64,000 nucleotides of DNA from positions 1 to 64,000 of the forward strand of contig JAZNGM010000025.1 in the NCBI GenBank assembly GCA_045576455.1, given 5' to 3'. This document shows, piece after piece, positions 8,382 to 17,459 of this stretch. Every line of letters begins with the position of its first letter. Position 1 is the stretch's first letter. This DNA comes from RGIG4034 sp045576455 (GTDB lineage Bacteria; Bacillota; Clostridia; Lachnospirales; Lachnospiraceae). Position numbers and translations under genes: made by a program. The notes below the pieces were generated by a model. The model was not told the origin of the DNA and made no database searches. It worked only from the letters and a program-made list of their open reading frames with translations.

Positions 8382-8411
8382 TTTACATAGGCAGATTTAC
8401 TATGGTATATT
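8382..8411 (+). promoter_or_regulatory. Possible sigma-A promoter for lepA
   Basis: TTTACA at 8382-8387 and TATATT at 8406-8411 are 18 bases apart in the 98-base gap before lepA. Both boxes match five of six positions. It would separate vegetative lepA-hemW from the sporulation genes upstream. Confidence 0.45.
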
Positions 8412-8457
8412 TACAAATGGATTATTTTTGAAAAGATGATTCATTTTGGAGGATGAA

Positions 8458-10263
8458 ATGGACCAGAGTAAAATAAGAAATTTTTGCATAATCGCACATA
8501 TTGATCATGGAAAATCTACACTTGCAGACCGTATTATTGAAGGAACAGGACTCCTTACAAGCCGGGAAATGTCAGAACAGGTGCTTGATAATATGGAACT
8601 TGAAAAAGAGCGTGGTATAACCATTAAATCACAGGCGGTTAGAACAGTATATAAAGCAAAAGACGGACAGGAATATATTTTTAACCTGATTGATACACCG
8701 GGACATGTAGACTTTAATTATGAAGTTTCCCGAAGCCTTGCGGCTTGCGACGGTGCGATATTGGTAGTCGATGCAGCACAGGGAATTGAGGCGCAGACAC
8801 TTGCTAACGTATACCTTGCCTTAGATCATGACCTGGATGTTTTTCCGGTAATTAATAAGATAGATTTGCCAAGTGCCGAACCACAACGTGTTATTGATGA
8901 AATCGAAGACGTCATTGGAATAGAAGCACAGGATGCACCGCTTATTTCAGCTAAAAACGGCATTGGAATTGAAGAAGTGCTGGAATGTGTTGTTAATAAA
9001 ATACCTGCACCGGGCGGAAGCCCGGAAAATCCGCTTCAGGCATTGATATTTGATTCAATTTACGATTCATATAAGGGGGTTATTATCTTTTGCCGTATCC
9101 GTGAAGGTGTAGTAAAAAAAGGTACGCCGATTAAGATGATGGCAACCGGAGCCAAAGCAGAGGTTGTGGAAGTAGGGTATTTTGGCGCGGGTCAGTTTAT
9201 TCCTTGCGAAGAACTTTCTGCCGGAATGGTAGGGTATATAACAGCGTCCATTAAAAATCTTAAAGACACCCGTGTGGGCGATACGGTTACTAATGCGCAG
9301 GAACCGTGCGATAAACCACTTCCGGGATATAAAAAAGTGCAGTCTATGGTGTTCTGCGGTATGTATCCTGCAGACGGTGCCAAGTATCCGGATTTAAGGG
9401 ATGCCTTGGAAAAATTACAGCTTAATGATGCATCCCTGTCCTATGAACCGGAAACCTCCCTTGCGTTGGGATTTGGTTTCAGATGTGGTTTTTTGGGCCT
9501 TTTACATCTTGAAATTATCCAGGAGCGTCTGGAACGGGAATACAATCTTGATTTGGTAACTACCGCACCGGGCGTTGTGTATAAAGTGCATAAAACGAAT
9601 GGTGATGTAATAGAACTTACTAATCCTTCCAACTTACCGGATCCTTCCGAAATAGACTTTATGGAAGAACCGATTGTAAACGCAGAGATTATGGTGACAA
9701 AAGAGTATGTCGGTTCTATCATGGAATTGTGTCAGGAACGCAGAGGACGTTATATTGATATGGAGTATATGGAAGAGACAAGAGCCTTGCTTAAGTATGA
9801 ACTTCCGCTTAATGAGATTATTTACGATTTCTTTGACGCACTTAAGTCGCGTTCAAAAGGCTATGCTTCCTTTGACTATGATATCAAAGGATATGAGCGC
9901 TCTGAACTCGTTAAATTGGATATCCTCATCAATAGGGAAGAGGTGGATGCCCTTTCCTTTATCGTGCATAAAGAATCTGCTTATGAACGCGGAAGAAGAA
10001 TGTGCGAAAAGCTTAAAGATGAAATTCCCAGACACTTGTTTGAAATTCCGATTCAGGCGGCTGTCGGTGGTAAGATTATAGCACGCGAAACTGTAAAAGC
10101 GATGCGTAAAGACGTTCTTGCCAAATGTTATGGTGGTGATATTACCCGTAAAAAGAAGCTTCTTGAAAAACAAAAGGAAGGTAAGAAGAGAATGCGCCAG
10201 GTAGGAAATGTTGAGATTCCGCAGAAGGCGTTTATGAGCGTTCTTAAGTTGGACGAGAAATAA
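8458..10263 (+). CDS. lepA: Elongation factor 4 (LepA), ribosome-associated GTPase
   Basis: A 601-residue translational GTPase of full length. G1 is AHIDHGKST (residues 13-21), G3 is DTPGH and G4 is NKID. The EF-G-like domains II, III and V follow, and the LepA-specific C-terminal domain ends in the basic stretch TRKKKLLEKQKEGKKRMRQ. LepA acts on stalled or assembling ribosomes. The ATG at 8458 follows GGAGG at 8448-8452; a TTG at 8446 would overlap that site and is rejected. It is 40 bases before hemW, the B. subtilis order. Confidence 0.97.
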   Translation: MDQSKIRNFCIIAHIDHGKSTLADRIIEGTGLLTSREMSEQVLDNMELEKERGITIKSQAVRTVYKAKDGQEYIFNLIDTPGHVDFNYEVSRSLAACDGAILVVDAAQGIEAQTLANVYLALDHDLDVFPVINKIDLPSAEPQRVIDEIEDVIGIEAQDAPLISAKNGIGIEEVLECVVNKIPAPGGSPENPLQALIFDSIYDSYKGVIIFCRIREGVVKKGTPIKMMATGAKAEVVEVGYFGAGQFIPCEELSAGMVGYITASIKNLKDTRVGDTVTNAQEPCDKPLPGYKKVQSMVFCGMYPADGAKYPDLRDALEKLQLNDASLSYEPETSLALGFGFRCGFLGLLHLEIIQERLEREYNLDLVTTAPGVVYKVHKTNGDVIELTNPSNLPDPSEIDFMEEPIVNAEIMVTKEYVGSIMELCQERRGRYIDMEYMEETRALLKYELPLNEIIYDFFDALKSRSKGYASFDYDIKGYERSELVKLDILINREEVDALSFIVHKESAYERGRRMCEKLKDEIPRHLFEIPIQAAVGGKIIARETVKAMRKDVLAKCYGGDITRKKKLLEKQKEGKKRMRQVGNVEIPQKAFMSVLKLDEK

Positions 10264-10303
10264 TACATCAATAGTAGAATAATAGAACAATGAGGAGAGA
10301 AAG

Positions 10304-11470
10304 ATGCAAAAGACACCTGTTGCAATTTATGTGCACATACCGTTTTGTAAGCAGAAATGTCTGTATTGCGACTTTCTCTCTTTTTGTTCGGATAAAGAGG
10401 AACACAGAAGTTATGTTAACAATCTTTTGCGGGAAATAGATTGTTATAAAACTGATTCGATAGTAGTTGATTCGGTGTTTTTTGGTGGAGGAACACCTAC
10501 GGTTATTGAAACCGGATTAATTGAGAAAATATTATGTAAACTTAGAGACGGTTTTGTGTTTAATGATGAGGTTGAAATAACCATAGAGGCAAATCCCGGA
10601 ACGGTATCTTATGAATCGCTTGCGGCATATAAACAAATGGGGATTAACAGGATAAGCTTCGGACTGCAATCGGCAGATGATGATGAATTAAAGCGTTTGG
10701 GGCGTATTCATGATTTTAAAATGTTTGAGGAATCGTTTTCCATGGCCCGGAAGGCGGGATATGATAATATTAACATTGATTTGATTATGGCAATTCCGGG
10801 GCAGAGCATAAACTCTTATGAGCATACGCTTGATAAAGTAATTGCATTAGCACCGGAGCATATCAGCGCGTACAGTCTTATTATTGAGGAAGGAACTCCT
10901 TTTTATGAAATGTATGGTGATATGGCGGATGGACAAGTTGATACCAAACGGGCGGAGCAGGGGATATATTTGCTTCCTACGGAAGATGAAGAACGCAGTA
11001 TGTATGCACTGAATAGGGACAAGCTAAAAGACGCCGGATATTTGCAGTATGAAATATCCAATTTTTCCAAGCCTAATTATGAAAGCAGGCATAATATTGC
11101 ATATTGGACGATTAAAGAATACATAGGTCTGGGACTTGGCGCTTCTTCATTATACCAAGGCGAGCGTTACAACAATGAAACGGATTTTGCAGAATATGCC
11201 GGCCATTTTGTATGTGAAGAAAGCCGTGTAAAAGTATCGGAAAAAGATGCCATGGAAGAGATGATGTTCCTGGGGCTTAGAATGAACCGGGGTGTTTCGA
11301 AAAAGGCATTTTTTGACCGGTTTAAAAAACCGGTAGATGAAGTTTTTCCGGGCGTTATTGAGAAGCATGTTAAGAATGGATTAATGGAAGTATGTGGTGA
11401 TTTTGTAAGGCTTACCGAAAAAGGAATGGATGTTAGTAATTACTGTATGTCGGATTTTATAATCGGTTAG
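10304..11470 (+). CDS. hemW: HemW-type radical SAM protein (heme chaperone; formerly HemN-like)
   Basis: A 388-residue radical SAM protein with C15, C19, C22 in PFCKQKCLYCDF, the HemW form of the motif, followed by FFGGGTPT and the IEANPGT stretch. HemW proteins carry heme and are distinguished from true coproporphyrinogen dehydrogenase HemN, which has a longer N-terminus and a CX3CX2CxC cluster motif. The C-terminal HemN_C region (MNRGVSKKAFFDRF) is present. It follows lepA with a good AGGAG. Whether the organism makes heme is not evident here, so the cargo remains open. Confidence 0.93.
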   Translation: MQKTPVAIYVHIPFCKQKCLYCDFLSFCSDKEEHRSYVNNLLREIDCYKTDSIVVDSVFFGGGTPTVIETGLIEKILCKLRDGFVFNDEVEITIEANPGTVSYESLAAYKQMGINRISFGLQSADDDELKRLGRIHDFKMFEESFSMARKAGYDNINIDLIMAIPGQSINSYEHTLDKVIALAPEHISAYSLIIEEGTPFYEMYGDMADGQVDTKRAEQGIYLLPTEDEERSMYALNRDKLKDAGYLQYEISNFSKPNYESRHNIAYWTIKEYIGLGLGASSLYQGERYNNETDFAEYAGHFVCEESRVKVSEKDAMEEMMFLGLRMNRGVSKKAFFDRFKKPVDEVFPGVIEKHVKNGLMEVCGDFVRLTEKGMDVSNYCMSDFIIG

Positions 11471-11477
11471 GTAATGC

Positions 11478-11506
11478 TTGTCAAGCCTTGTATAATTAAG
11501 TATAAT
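11478..11506 (+). promoter_or_regulatory. Sigma-A-like promoter for sigK
   Basis: TTGTCA at 11478-11483 and TATAAT at 11501-11506 are 17 bases apart. A mother-cell sigma factor would be expected to use sigma-E; a CATACAAT sigma-E-type -10 also occurs at 11565-11572 but without a clear -35. A small GGTCAT/ATGACC hairpin (11562-11585) lies just before the ribosome site. Confidence 0.5.
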
Positions 11507-11599
11507 ATAGGTGTAGTTTTGCTTGATGAAAGGATATGGAAAGGCACTCGTTGTGTCCACCGGTCATACAATATATAAAATGACCTTGGGGGCTCCATA

Positions 11600-12241
11600 A
11601 TGAAGACATTTAAACAGCCTTTATCAGGAGAAGAAGAAGTTTACCATATCCGTATGTTGCGCGAAGGCAATGACGAAGAAAGAGAACGCTCCAAACATGT
11701 ATTGATTGAACGGAATCTCCGTTTGGTGGCGCATATAGCAAAAAAGTATCAAAGCTGCGAAGAAGATATGGAAGACTTGATATCCATAGGAACCATCGGT
11801 CTCATTAAAGCAATAAATACGTATAATACGGAAAAAGGCATACGGCTTGCAACGTATGCGGTACGTTGTATAGATAATGAACTTCTTATGATGTTGCGGG
11901 CGAAGAAGAAAACATCGCGGGAAGTATCGTTATATGAACCTATAGGAACGGATAAAGAAGGCAATGAAATAATATTGCTGGATATTACCGTAGATGAACA
12001 ACCGGATATTGTGGAGCAGATGGAGAAGAATAAAAATCTGTCCAGGTTGGAAGGCTTATGCATTAGATTATTAGATGACAGGGAACGGGAAATTATTTGC
12101 AGAAGGTACGGTATTCTCGGATATAAAGAACAGACACAAAGAGAGCTTGGCGATAGCCTTGGCATATCAAGAAGCTATGTGTCAAGGATAGAGAAAAAGG
12201 CGTTACTTAAATTAAGAGAAGGGTTAATGGAAGAAACGTAA
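11600..12241 (+). CDS. sigK: RNA polymerase sigma factor SigK
   Basis: A 213-residue sigma-70 family factor most like SigK: QPLSGEEE at the start, NLRLVAHIAKK, DLISIGTIGLIKAI (region 2), SLYEPIGTDKEGNEI, and TQRELGDSLGISRSYVSRIEKKAL (region 4.2). SigK directs late mother-cell transcription. B. subtilis SigK carries a 20-residue membrane pro-sequence removed by SpoIVFB; here QPLS starts at residue 6, so no pro-sequence exists, as reported for Clostridioides difficile. The gene is intact, with no intervening element. GGGGG precedes the ATG. SigE is the main alternative, but the DKEGNEI and RSYVSRIEKKAL stretches favour SigK. Confidence 0.85.
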   Translation: MKTFKQPLSGEEEVYHIRMLREGNDEERERSKHVLIERNLRLVAHIAKKYQSCEEDMEDLISIGTIGLIKAINTYNTEKGIRLATYAVRCIDNELLMMLRAKKKTSREVSLYEPIGTDKEGNEIILLDITVDEQPDIVEQMEKNKNLSRLEGLCIRLLDDREREIICRRYGILGYKEQTQRELGDSLGISRSYVSRIEKKALLKLREGLMEET

Positions 12242-12258
12242 GAAAGGTGGTATGGGGG

Positions 12259-13416
12259 ATGCAGTTTGTAAAGACGGCGGATTTAAAAAAGGGGATGCGG
12301 CTTGCACGACCGATTTACAATAAAAACGGAGTATTACTTTATGAGAGAAATTCCAAGTTGACGGATAATGGTATCGCCAGTATCAAGAATTTTGGATTGA
12401 TTGGAATATTTATTCTGGAGCCTGCGGAGCCGGTGCCGCCGATGACGGTAGACGATATTAATTTTGAACGTTTTCAGACAATGTATGTGTTTGCTTTGAA
12501 AGAAGAATTGCAGACTATCATTAATCTGAGAAGAGCTCCTAAAATTCAAACTATCGTAGGAAATATAGTTAAGAATTACGGACATCTGGATAAAAAGATT
12601 AATTTCATACAAAACTTAAGAAGTATAGAGGATCATGTATATAAACATTCTTTAAATGTTGCGATGTTATGTGCGATGATGTCCCATATGTTGAATGTCA
12701 GATTGGATGAGCAGCAGGATACACTTATTGCGGCGGCGGTACATGATATTGGTAAATTAATGCTTCCTAAAAATTTGTTTGAGAAAAACGAACTTACGGA
12801 GCAGGAGATGGAAATGCTCCGTCATAGTGAATATAGCGGACATGAAGTTATCGAAAAAGTTTTCAGCAGCAATCCGTCTGTTAAGAGAATATGTGTACAG
12901 TGCAGAAAAGCATTGGATGAATTCGAAATGGGTAAGATAATGGATGCCAAACTGCTTACGGGAACTAAAATACTGATGGTTGCAGAAACTTATGATACCA
13001 TGACAGCAATACAGTATGGCAAGGAACCGGTTTCGGAAGTGGCAGCAATAAAATATCTGCTTGAAAATCCGGAGATTTTTGACGAGCGAGTTGTTAGCGC
13101 GCTGATAAGCTCTATTAATATATTGTCACCGGGAACCAGTATTGAGTTGAATACCGGCGATAAGGGTGTAGTGCTTGCACAGCGGGGACCTGACATATTA
13201 CGTCCGATGGTATTGGTGTTCAGGGATAACGCCATTATCGATTTGAGTAATGAGTTTTTATACGGGGATATGGAAATTGTTGATATTATGAAGACAATGG
13301 ATAACCGGCATATCATGGATACTTCCATGCTTAAAAGCCAGGGAATCAGTTTTGATGAGCCGGAGTATGTTGAAGTGCCTGATGAAGAAGTGTATGTACC
13401 GGGAAGAGATTTTTAA
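12259..13416 (+). CDS. HD-GYP-like protein with degenerate GYP half
   Basis: A 385-residue cytoplasmic protein. An N-terminal domain (1-75) with KGMRLARPIYN is of the type found before many HD-GYP domains. The HD core is visible: H130, H162-D163 with K166, H189 and D246 (AETYDTMTA). The stretch that should read HHE...DGxGYP between about 205 and 235 is instead CVQCRKALDEFEMG, so two metal ligands and the GYP signature are missing. Cyclic-di-GMP hydrolysis is therefore doubtful. A C-terminal region (275-385) is acidic. ATG 12259 is preferred, AGGTGG lying 8 bases upstream. It lies between sigK and pilT. Confidence 0.75.
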   Translation: MQFVKTADLKKGMRLARPIYNKNGVLLYERNSKLTDNGIASIKNFGLIGIFILEPAEPVPPMTVDDINFERFQTMYVFALKEELQTIINLRRAPKIQTIVGNIVKNYGHLDKKINFIQNLRSIEDHVYKHSLNVAMLCAMMSHMLNVRLDEQQDTLIAAAVHDIGKLMLPKNLFEKNELTEQEMEMLRHSEYSGHEVIEKVFSSNPSVKRICVQCRKALDEFEMGKIMDAKLLTGTKILMVAETYDTMTAIQYGKEPVSEVAAIKYLLENPEIFDERVVSALISSINILSPGTSIELNTGDKGVVLAQRGPDILRPMVLVFRDNAIIDLSNEFLYGDMEIVDIMKTMDNRHIMDTSMLKSQGISFDEPEYVEVPDEEVYVPGRDF

Positions 13417-13441
13417 GGCACCATAAAGGGGAGAGAAGATA

Positions 13442-14509
13442 ATGGAATCAATAGCAAATATGCTTATGAAGGCAAAGGAGGCAGGCGCTTCCGATTTACA
13501 TATTACAGTTGGTATACCGCCTAAGATGCGAGTTAACGGAAAACTGATTACCATGGATTATCCTAAGATTTTACCAGCCGATTCTTTGGAGGTATGTCTT
13601 GAGATAATGAATGAAAAGCAGCGGATGATATTTGAAGAGAGAGGCGAATATGATATGTCGTTTTCAATTCCTAATCTCGGAAGATACCGTGTGAATGCTT
13701 ATAAACAGAGAGGTTCTGTGGCACTGGCACTCCGACTTGTGGGTACACAGGTGCCGCCGGCTGAAGAACTGGGGGTTCCGGAATCGGTTATAGATTTGTA
13801 TCAGAAGAAGAGAGGTCTTGTGCTTGTGACGGGACCTACGGGAAGTGGTAAGTCAACTACGCTTGCAGCGATTATTGATAAGATTAATAATAACCGTGAA
13901 GCACACGTTATTACATTGGAAGACCCTATAGAGTATTTGCATCAGCACAAGCTTGCTATGGTTAATCAGAGAGAAGTTGGTCTTGATACCATGACATATG
14001 CGAATGCACTCAGGGCTGCACTTAGAGAAGACCCGGATGTAATATTGGTGGGTGAGATGAGAGATTATGAAACCATCAGTGTTGCAATAACTGCTGCAGA
14101 AACCGGTCATCTTGTTTTATCAACCTTACATACGATTGGCGCAGCAAGTACGGTTGACCGTATTATTGACGTATTCCCACCGCATCAGCAGCAACAGATC
14201 AGGGTGCAGTTTGCTAACGTATTGGAAGCGGTTATTTCCCAACAGCTTATTCCTACTATGGATGGAAAAGGACGTGTGGCGGCGTTTGAAGTAATGCATG
14301 CTAACCATGCTGTTAGAAACCTGATACGTGAAGGTAAGTCGCATCAGTTGCTTTCCGTAATGCAGACTAACCGTAAAATCGGTATGATTACCATGGATGA
14401 AGCTATTATGCAATTATATAGGGATGGCAAAATAAGTGCTGATATGGCTATTCAATTTGCACAGGAACAGGAGACCATGGCAATTAAGCTGGGTACGACT
14501 ATTTATTAA
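13442..14509 (+). CDS. pilT: PilT-type twitching motility ATPase
   Basis: A 355-residue secretion ATPase of full PilT length. Walker A is GPTGSGKST at 131-139, the Asp box includes LEDPIEYLH, Walker B is EDPDVILVGEMRD, and the His box lies in TGHLVLSTLHT. PilT powers retraction of type IV pili. No pilin, PilB, PilC or secretin gene is adjacent; the only related gene nearby is the small prepilin peptidase at 17425. It may serve pilus genes elsewhere. Its position 25 bases after the HD-GYP-like gene suggests co-transcription and perhaps a surface-motility link. Confidence 0.9.
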   Translation: MESIANMLMKAKEAGASDLHITVGIPPKMRVNGKLITMDYPKILPADSLEVCLEIMNEKQRMIFEERGEYDMSFSIPNLGRYRVNAYKQRGSVALALRLVGTQVPPAEELGVPESVIDLYQKKRGLVLVTGPTGSGKSTTLAAIIDKINNNREAHVITLEDPIEYLHQHKLAMVNQREVGLDTMTYANALRAALREDPDVILVGEMRDYETISVAITAAETGHLVLSTLHTIGAASTVDRIIDVFPPHQQQQIRVQFANVLEAVISQQLIPTMDGKGRVAAFEVMHANHAVRNLIREGKSHQLLSVMQTNRKIGMITMDEAIMQLYRDGKISADMAIQFAQEQETMAIKLGTTIY

Positions 14510-14526
14510 TTGGTTATTTTTAAACT

Positions 14527-14548
14527 TCGGGGAACCGGCCGGTTCCCC
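14527..14548 (+). terminator. Palindromic terminator after pilT
   Basis: A perfect 20-base palindrome (GGGGAACCGG and its complement, 14529-14548) lies 20 bases after the pilT stop. The T-run that follows is interrupted, so it may be a weak terminator. The rest of the 189-base gap to the next gene is AT-rich without a clear promoter. Confidence 0.6.
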
Positions 14549-14698
14549 TCCATTCTATAAAATCTTATATCCGTTTTTTTCTTATATGTTCATTTTGTTT
14601 TCACATTATTATTTTTAAAAATTCATTATTTGTTTTTCCGGTTATTTATTTTTTCACATCTAAATTTATCAAATCTTTTTAATTTCCAGGAGGTGTTT

Positions 14699-16261
14699 AT
14701 GTTTCGTACAATTATATCAGGAGGACTTCATGGAATGGACAGTTATCTGGTCCATGTTGAAGTGGATGCTTCGCAAGGCTTACCGGTGTTTGAAATTGTG
14801 GGATATCAGAGCGGAGAAGTGAGAGAGGCGCGGGAAAGAATTCGGGTTGCATTAAAAAACAGCGGCTACAAGTTGCCGCCGATAAGGATAACCGTTAATC
14901 TGACGCCGGCGAATATACGTAAGGAGGGGACAGCTTATGATTTGCCGATTGCAGTGGGTATATTAGCTGCACTGGAATTTTTACCAAAAACATGTGCCGA
15001 TAATACGCTTGTGTTGGGCGAGCTCGGACTGGATGGACAGGTGAGGGCTGTGCGTGGAGTGCTTCCCCTTGTAATGGAAGCAAAAAGAAACGGTTGTGCA
15101 GTATGTATGGTCCCTTTCGATAATTATGCGGAAGCTTCCTGCGTGGATGGCATACATATTATGGGGATTAAAACCCTTGCAGCTGCGATAGATTTTTTGA
15201 AAAAGTCAGAAGGGGCGAAAAAGGAATGTATTCATTTACAACGTAAAGCGTTAGCGGAAATTGATAATAATCCAAAGGGAAAATCTGTATCGGAAGGATA
15301 CGATTTTAGTGTTCTGTCAGGACAGGAGAACATAAAGCGAAGTGCCGTTATTGCGGCGGCGGGGTTTCATCATTTGCTGTTTAAAGGTCCGCCGGGGTGT
15401 GGTAAAACACTTGCGGCAAAATGTATACCGTCTATTTTGCCTCCGCTATCACGGGAGGAAAGTCTTGAGGTTTCTAAATTGTTCAGTATTGCCGGTCTTA
15501 TTAATTCCAGTGAAGGATTAGTCAGTAAACGTCCGTTTTTTAATCCACATCATACAATAACTAAACAGGCGATGGCAGGGGGCGGCGTTATTCCGAAACC
15601 GGGGATAATAAGTCTTTCACATCGGGGCGTCTTATTCCTGAATGAATTGCCGCATTTTAAAAATGAAGTAATTGAGATAATGCGTCAACCGCTGGAAGAA
15701 AAAGAAATAAACATAGTAAGGACGTCAGGTACATACCGCTATCCGGCATCGTTTTTGCTGGTTGCTGCGATGAATCCGTGTCCTTGTGGCTTTTTCCCGG
15801 ATAGGAACCGGTGCAACTGCACGGCGTGGGAAATTAAAAGATATCTTGCAGGTATTTCCGGTCCGATAATGGATAGGATTGATTTGAGCGTAAATGTCAA
15901 TGCGGTCCGTTATGAAGATATTTCAGGTGATAATTCCGTTAAAGGGGAGTGCAGCAGTTCGATGTTAAATAAGGTATTTATGGCAAGACATAGGCAGCAG
16001 GAACGTTATAAGGGAACAGATATCCGTTATAACGGGGAGCTTTCGGGAAACGGAATCAAGAAATATATTACTCTTGAACGTAGTGTAAACTGCTTGATGA
16101 AGGAGCTGTTTGAAAATAGTCATTTGAGTGCGCGTTCTTATGCGAAGGTGTTAAAAGTGGCGCGGACAATTGCGGATATTGAAGATAGGGATAACGTGGC
16201 AGAAGAAGATGTTTTGGAAGCATGTACCTACCAGCAATATATTAACGAACAGGCAGAGTAA
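14699..16261 (+). CDS. YifB/ComM family Mg-chelatase-like AAA+ ATPase
   Basis: A 520-residue protein with the three expected parts: an N-terminal Lon-type ChlI fold (1-165, with NLTPANIRKEG and LGELGLDGQVRAVRG), a central AAA+ Mg-chelatase domain (Walker A GPPGCGKT at 230-237; Walker B region GVLFLNELPHF) and a C-terminal Mg-chelatase domain (AMNPCPCGFF onward, ending in YAKVLKVARTIADI). ComM in Haemophilus is a branch-migration helicase for natural transformation. AGGAGG at 14688-14693 fixes the ATG; an upstream TTG at 14630 has no ribosome site. Pairing with dprA downstream fits a DNA-uptake or recombination role. Confidence 0.92.
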   Translation: MFRTIISGGLHGMDSYLVHVEVDASQGLPVFEIVGYQSGEVREARERIRVALKNSGYKLPPIRITVNLTPANIRKEGTAYDLPIAVGILAALEFLPKTCADNTLVLGELGLDGQVRAVRGVLPLVMEAKRNGCAVCMVPFDNYAEASCVDGIHIMGIKTLAAAIDFLKKSEGAKKECIHLQRKALAEIDNNPKGKSVSEGYDFSVLSGQENIKRSAVIAAAGFHHLLFKGPPGCGKTLAAKCIPSILPPLSREESLEVSKLFSIAGLINSSEGLVSKRPFFNPHHTITKQAMAGGGVIPKPGIISLSHRGVLFLNELPHFKNEVIEIMRQPLEEKEINIVRTSGTYRYPASFLLVAAMNPCPCGFFPDRNRCNCTAWEIKRYLAGISGPIMDRIDLSVNVNAVRYEDISGDNSVKGECSSSMLNKVFMARHRQQERYKGTDIRYNGELSGNGIKKYITLERSVNCLMKELFENSHLSARSYAKVLKVARTIADIEDRDNVAEEDVLEACTYQQYINEQAE

Positions 16262-16307
16262 AAAAAGAAGGGCTTTATGCGGTTAAAGCAGATAGAAGGG
16301 TGTAGGG

Positions 16308-17459
16308 ATGAAAGAAGAGAAAAAACGTATGCTATTCCATTATCAATCAATGGAAGGGATAGGGTATAAATCATTAGTAAAGCTTTTAAAATATGTGGGA
16401 GCGGAAAATACAGATAAAGGTCAGCCGGAATATGAAGCATTGGCGGAGCTTTGTAAATTAAGTGAGGATGCACTGGTAAGTTTGATAGGTAAATCGAAAA
16501 CAAAAGCGTTTCTTGTGGGGGAAAGGGCTAAAGAAGAATCATTTAAAGCGTATGATGATATGAAAAAGAAACATATTACCTATCTATCCTTATGGGAGGA
16601 AGCTTTTCCTGATAAATTGAGGCAAATATATGATCCGCCGCTTGGATTGTTTTGCTATGGAAAGCTTCCTGAAAAGGATAGCCTGAATGTTGCGGTGATT
16701 GGCGCAAGAATATGTTCGGAGTATGGAAAGTATGTTGCAAAGGAATATGCAAGGATATTGGCAAAGGGCGGCTGCGGTATCGTTAGTGGTATGGCATTTG
16801 GAATAGATTCGGTTGGACAATTGAGTGCGTTGGATGCAGGAGGATATAGTCTGGGGGTACTTGGATGTGGTGTGGATATATGTTATCCCAAGGAAAATAT
16901 TTTGTTACATGAGCGGTTAAAGAAAGAGGGCGGGATAATCAGTGAATATCCGCCCGGAACAATGCCTAAAAAGACATATTTCCCAATGCGTAACAGAATT
17001 ATCAGCGCTTTATCTGATGCGGTGCTTGTAGTGGAGGCAAGAGAAAAGAGTGGGACGCTGATAACTGCAGACAGGGCATTGGAACAGGGAAAAGATGTAT
17101 ATGCCGTGCCGGGAAGAGTGACGGATGCTTTGAGTTATGGATGTAACCGCTTGATATTCCAAGGTGCTTTTGTTGCCCTTTCGCCGCAAGAAGTGCTTGC
17201 AGATATATTAAAACAGAAGGTTACGATAATGAATGAATTATGTAAACCCAAGGACAAAGGGGAAGCGTGTGTGCATGATGATGTGTTGAGGGTAATCGAT
17301 GTTACGCCGTGCAGCATGCAGGAATGGTATGAGAAATATAAAGCATTTAGTGGTGAGGATATGGGGATTGCAGCTTTTTCAGTTAAGGTTTTTAGACTGG
17401 TTATAGATAAAAAAGTGAAACAGATTGAAGGGAGTGGCTGTTATTGCAAAGTATTTTAA
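16308..17459 (+). CDS. dprA: DNA-processing protein DprA
   Basis: A 383-residue DprA/Smf. The Rossmann-like core is plain: VIGARICSEYGKYVA, SGMAFGIDSVGQLSALDAGG, LGCGVDICYPKEN, GGIISEYPPGTMPKKTYFPMRNRII and VVEAREKSGTLITA. It loads RecA on single-stranded DNA during transformation and perhaps other recombination. A C-terminal extension (about 310-383) is of the winged-helix type. It overlaps the next gene by about 35 bases, and precedes topA as dprA does in B. subtilis. Confidence 0.93.
   Translation: MKEEKKRMLFHYQSMEGIGYKSLVKLLKYVGAENTDKGQPEYEALAELCKLSEDALVSLIGKSKTKAFLVGERAKEESFKAYDDMKKKHITYLSLWEEAFPDKLRQIYDPPLGLFCYGKLPEKDSLNVAVIGARICSEYGKYVAKEYARILAKGGCGIVSGMAFGIDSVGQLSALDAGGYSLGVLGCGVDICYPKENILLHERLKKEGGIISEYPPGTMPKKTYFPMRNRIISALSDAVLVVEAREKSGTLITADRALEQGKDVYAVPGRVTDALSYGCNRLIFQGAFVALSPQEVLADILKQKVTIMNELCKPKDKGEACVHDDVLRVIDVTPCSMQEWYEKYKAFSGEDMGIAAFSVKVFRLVIDKKVKQIEGSGCYCKVF

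Noticed and set aside
11565..11572. CATACAAT as a sigma-E -10 for sigK
   Set aside because: No matching -35 at the right distance; kept only as a note under the sigma-A-like promoter.
14630..14698. Longer N-terminus for the YifB/ComM protein
   Set aside because: No ribosome site for the TTG and the extension is not family-like; AGGAGG at 14688 fixes the ATG at 14699.
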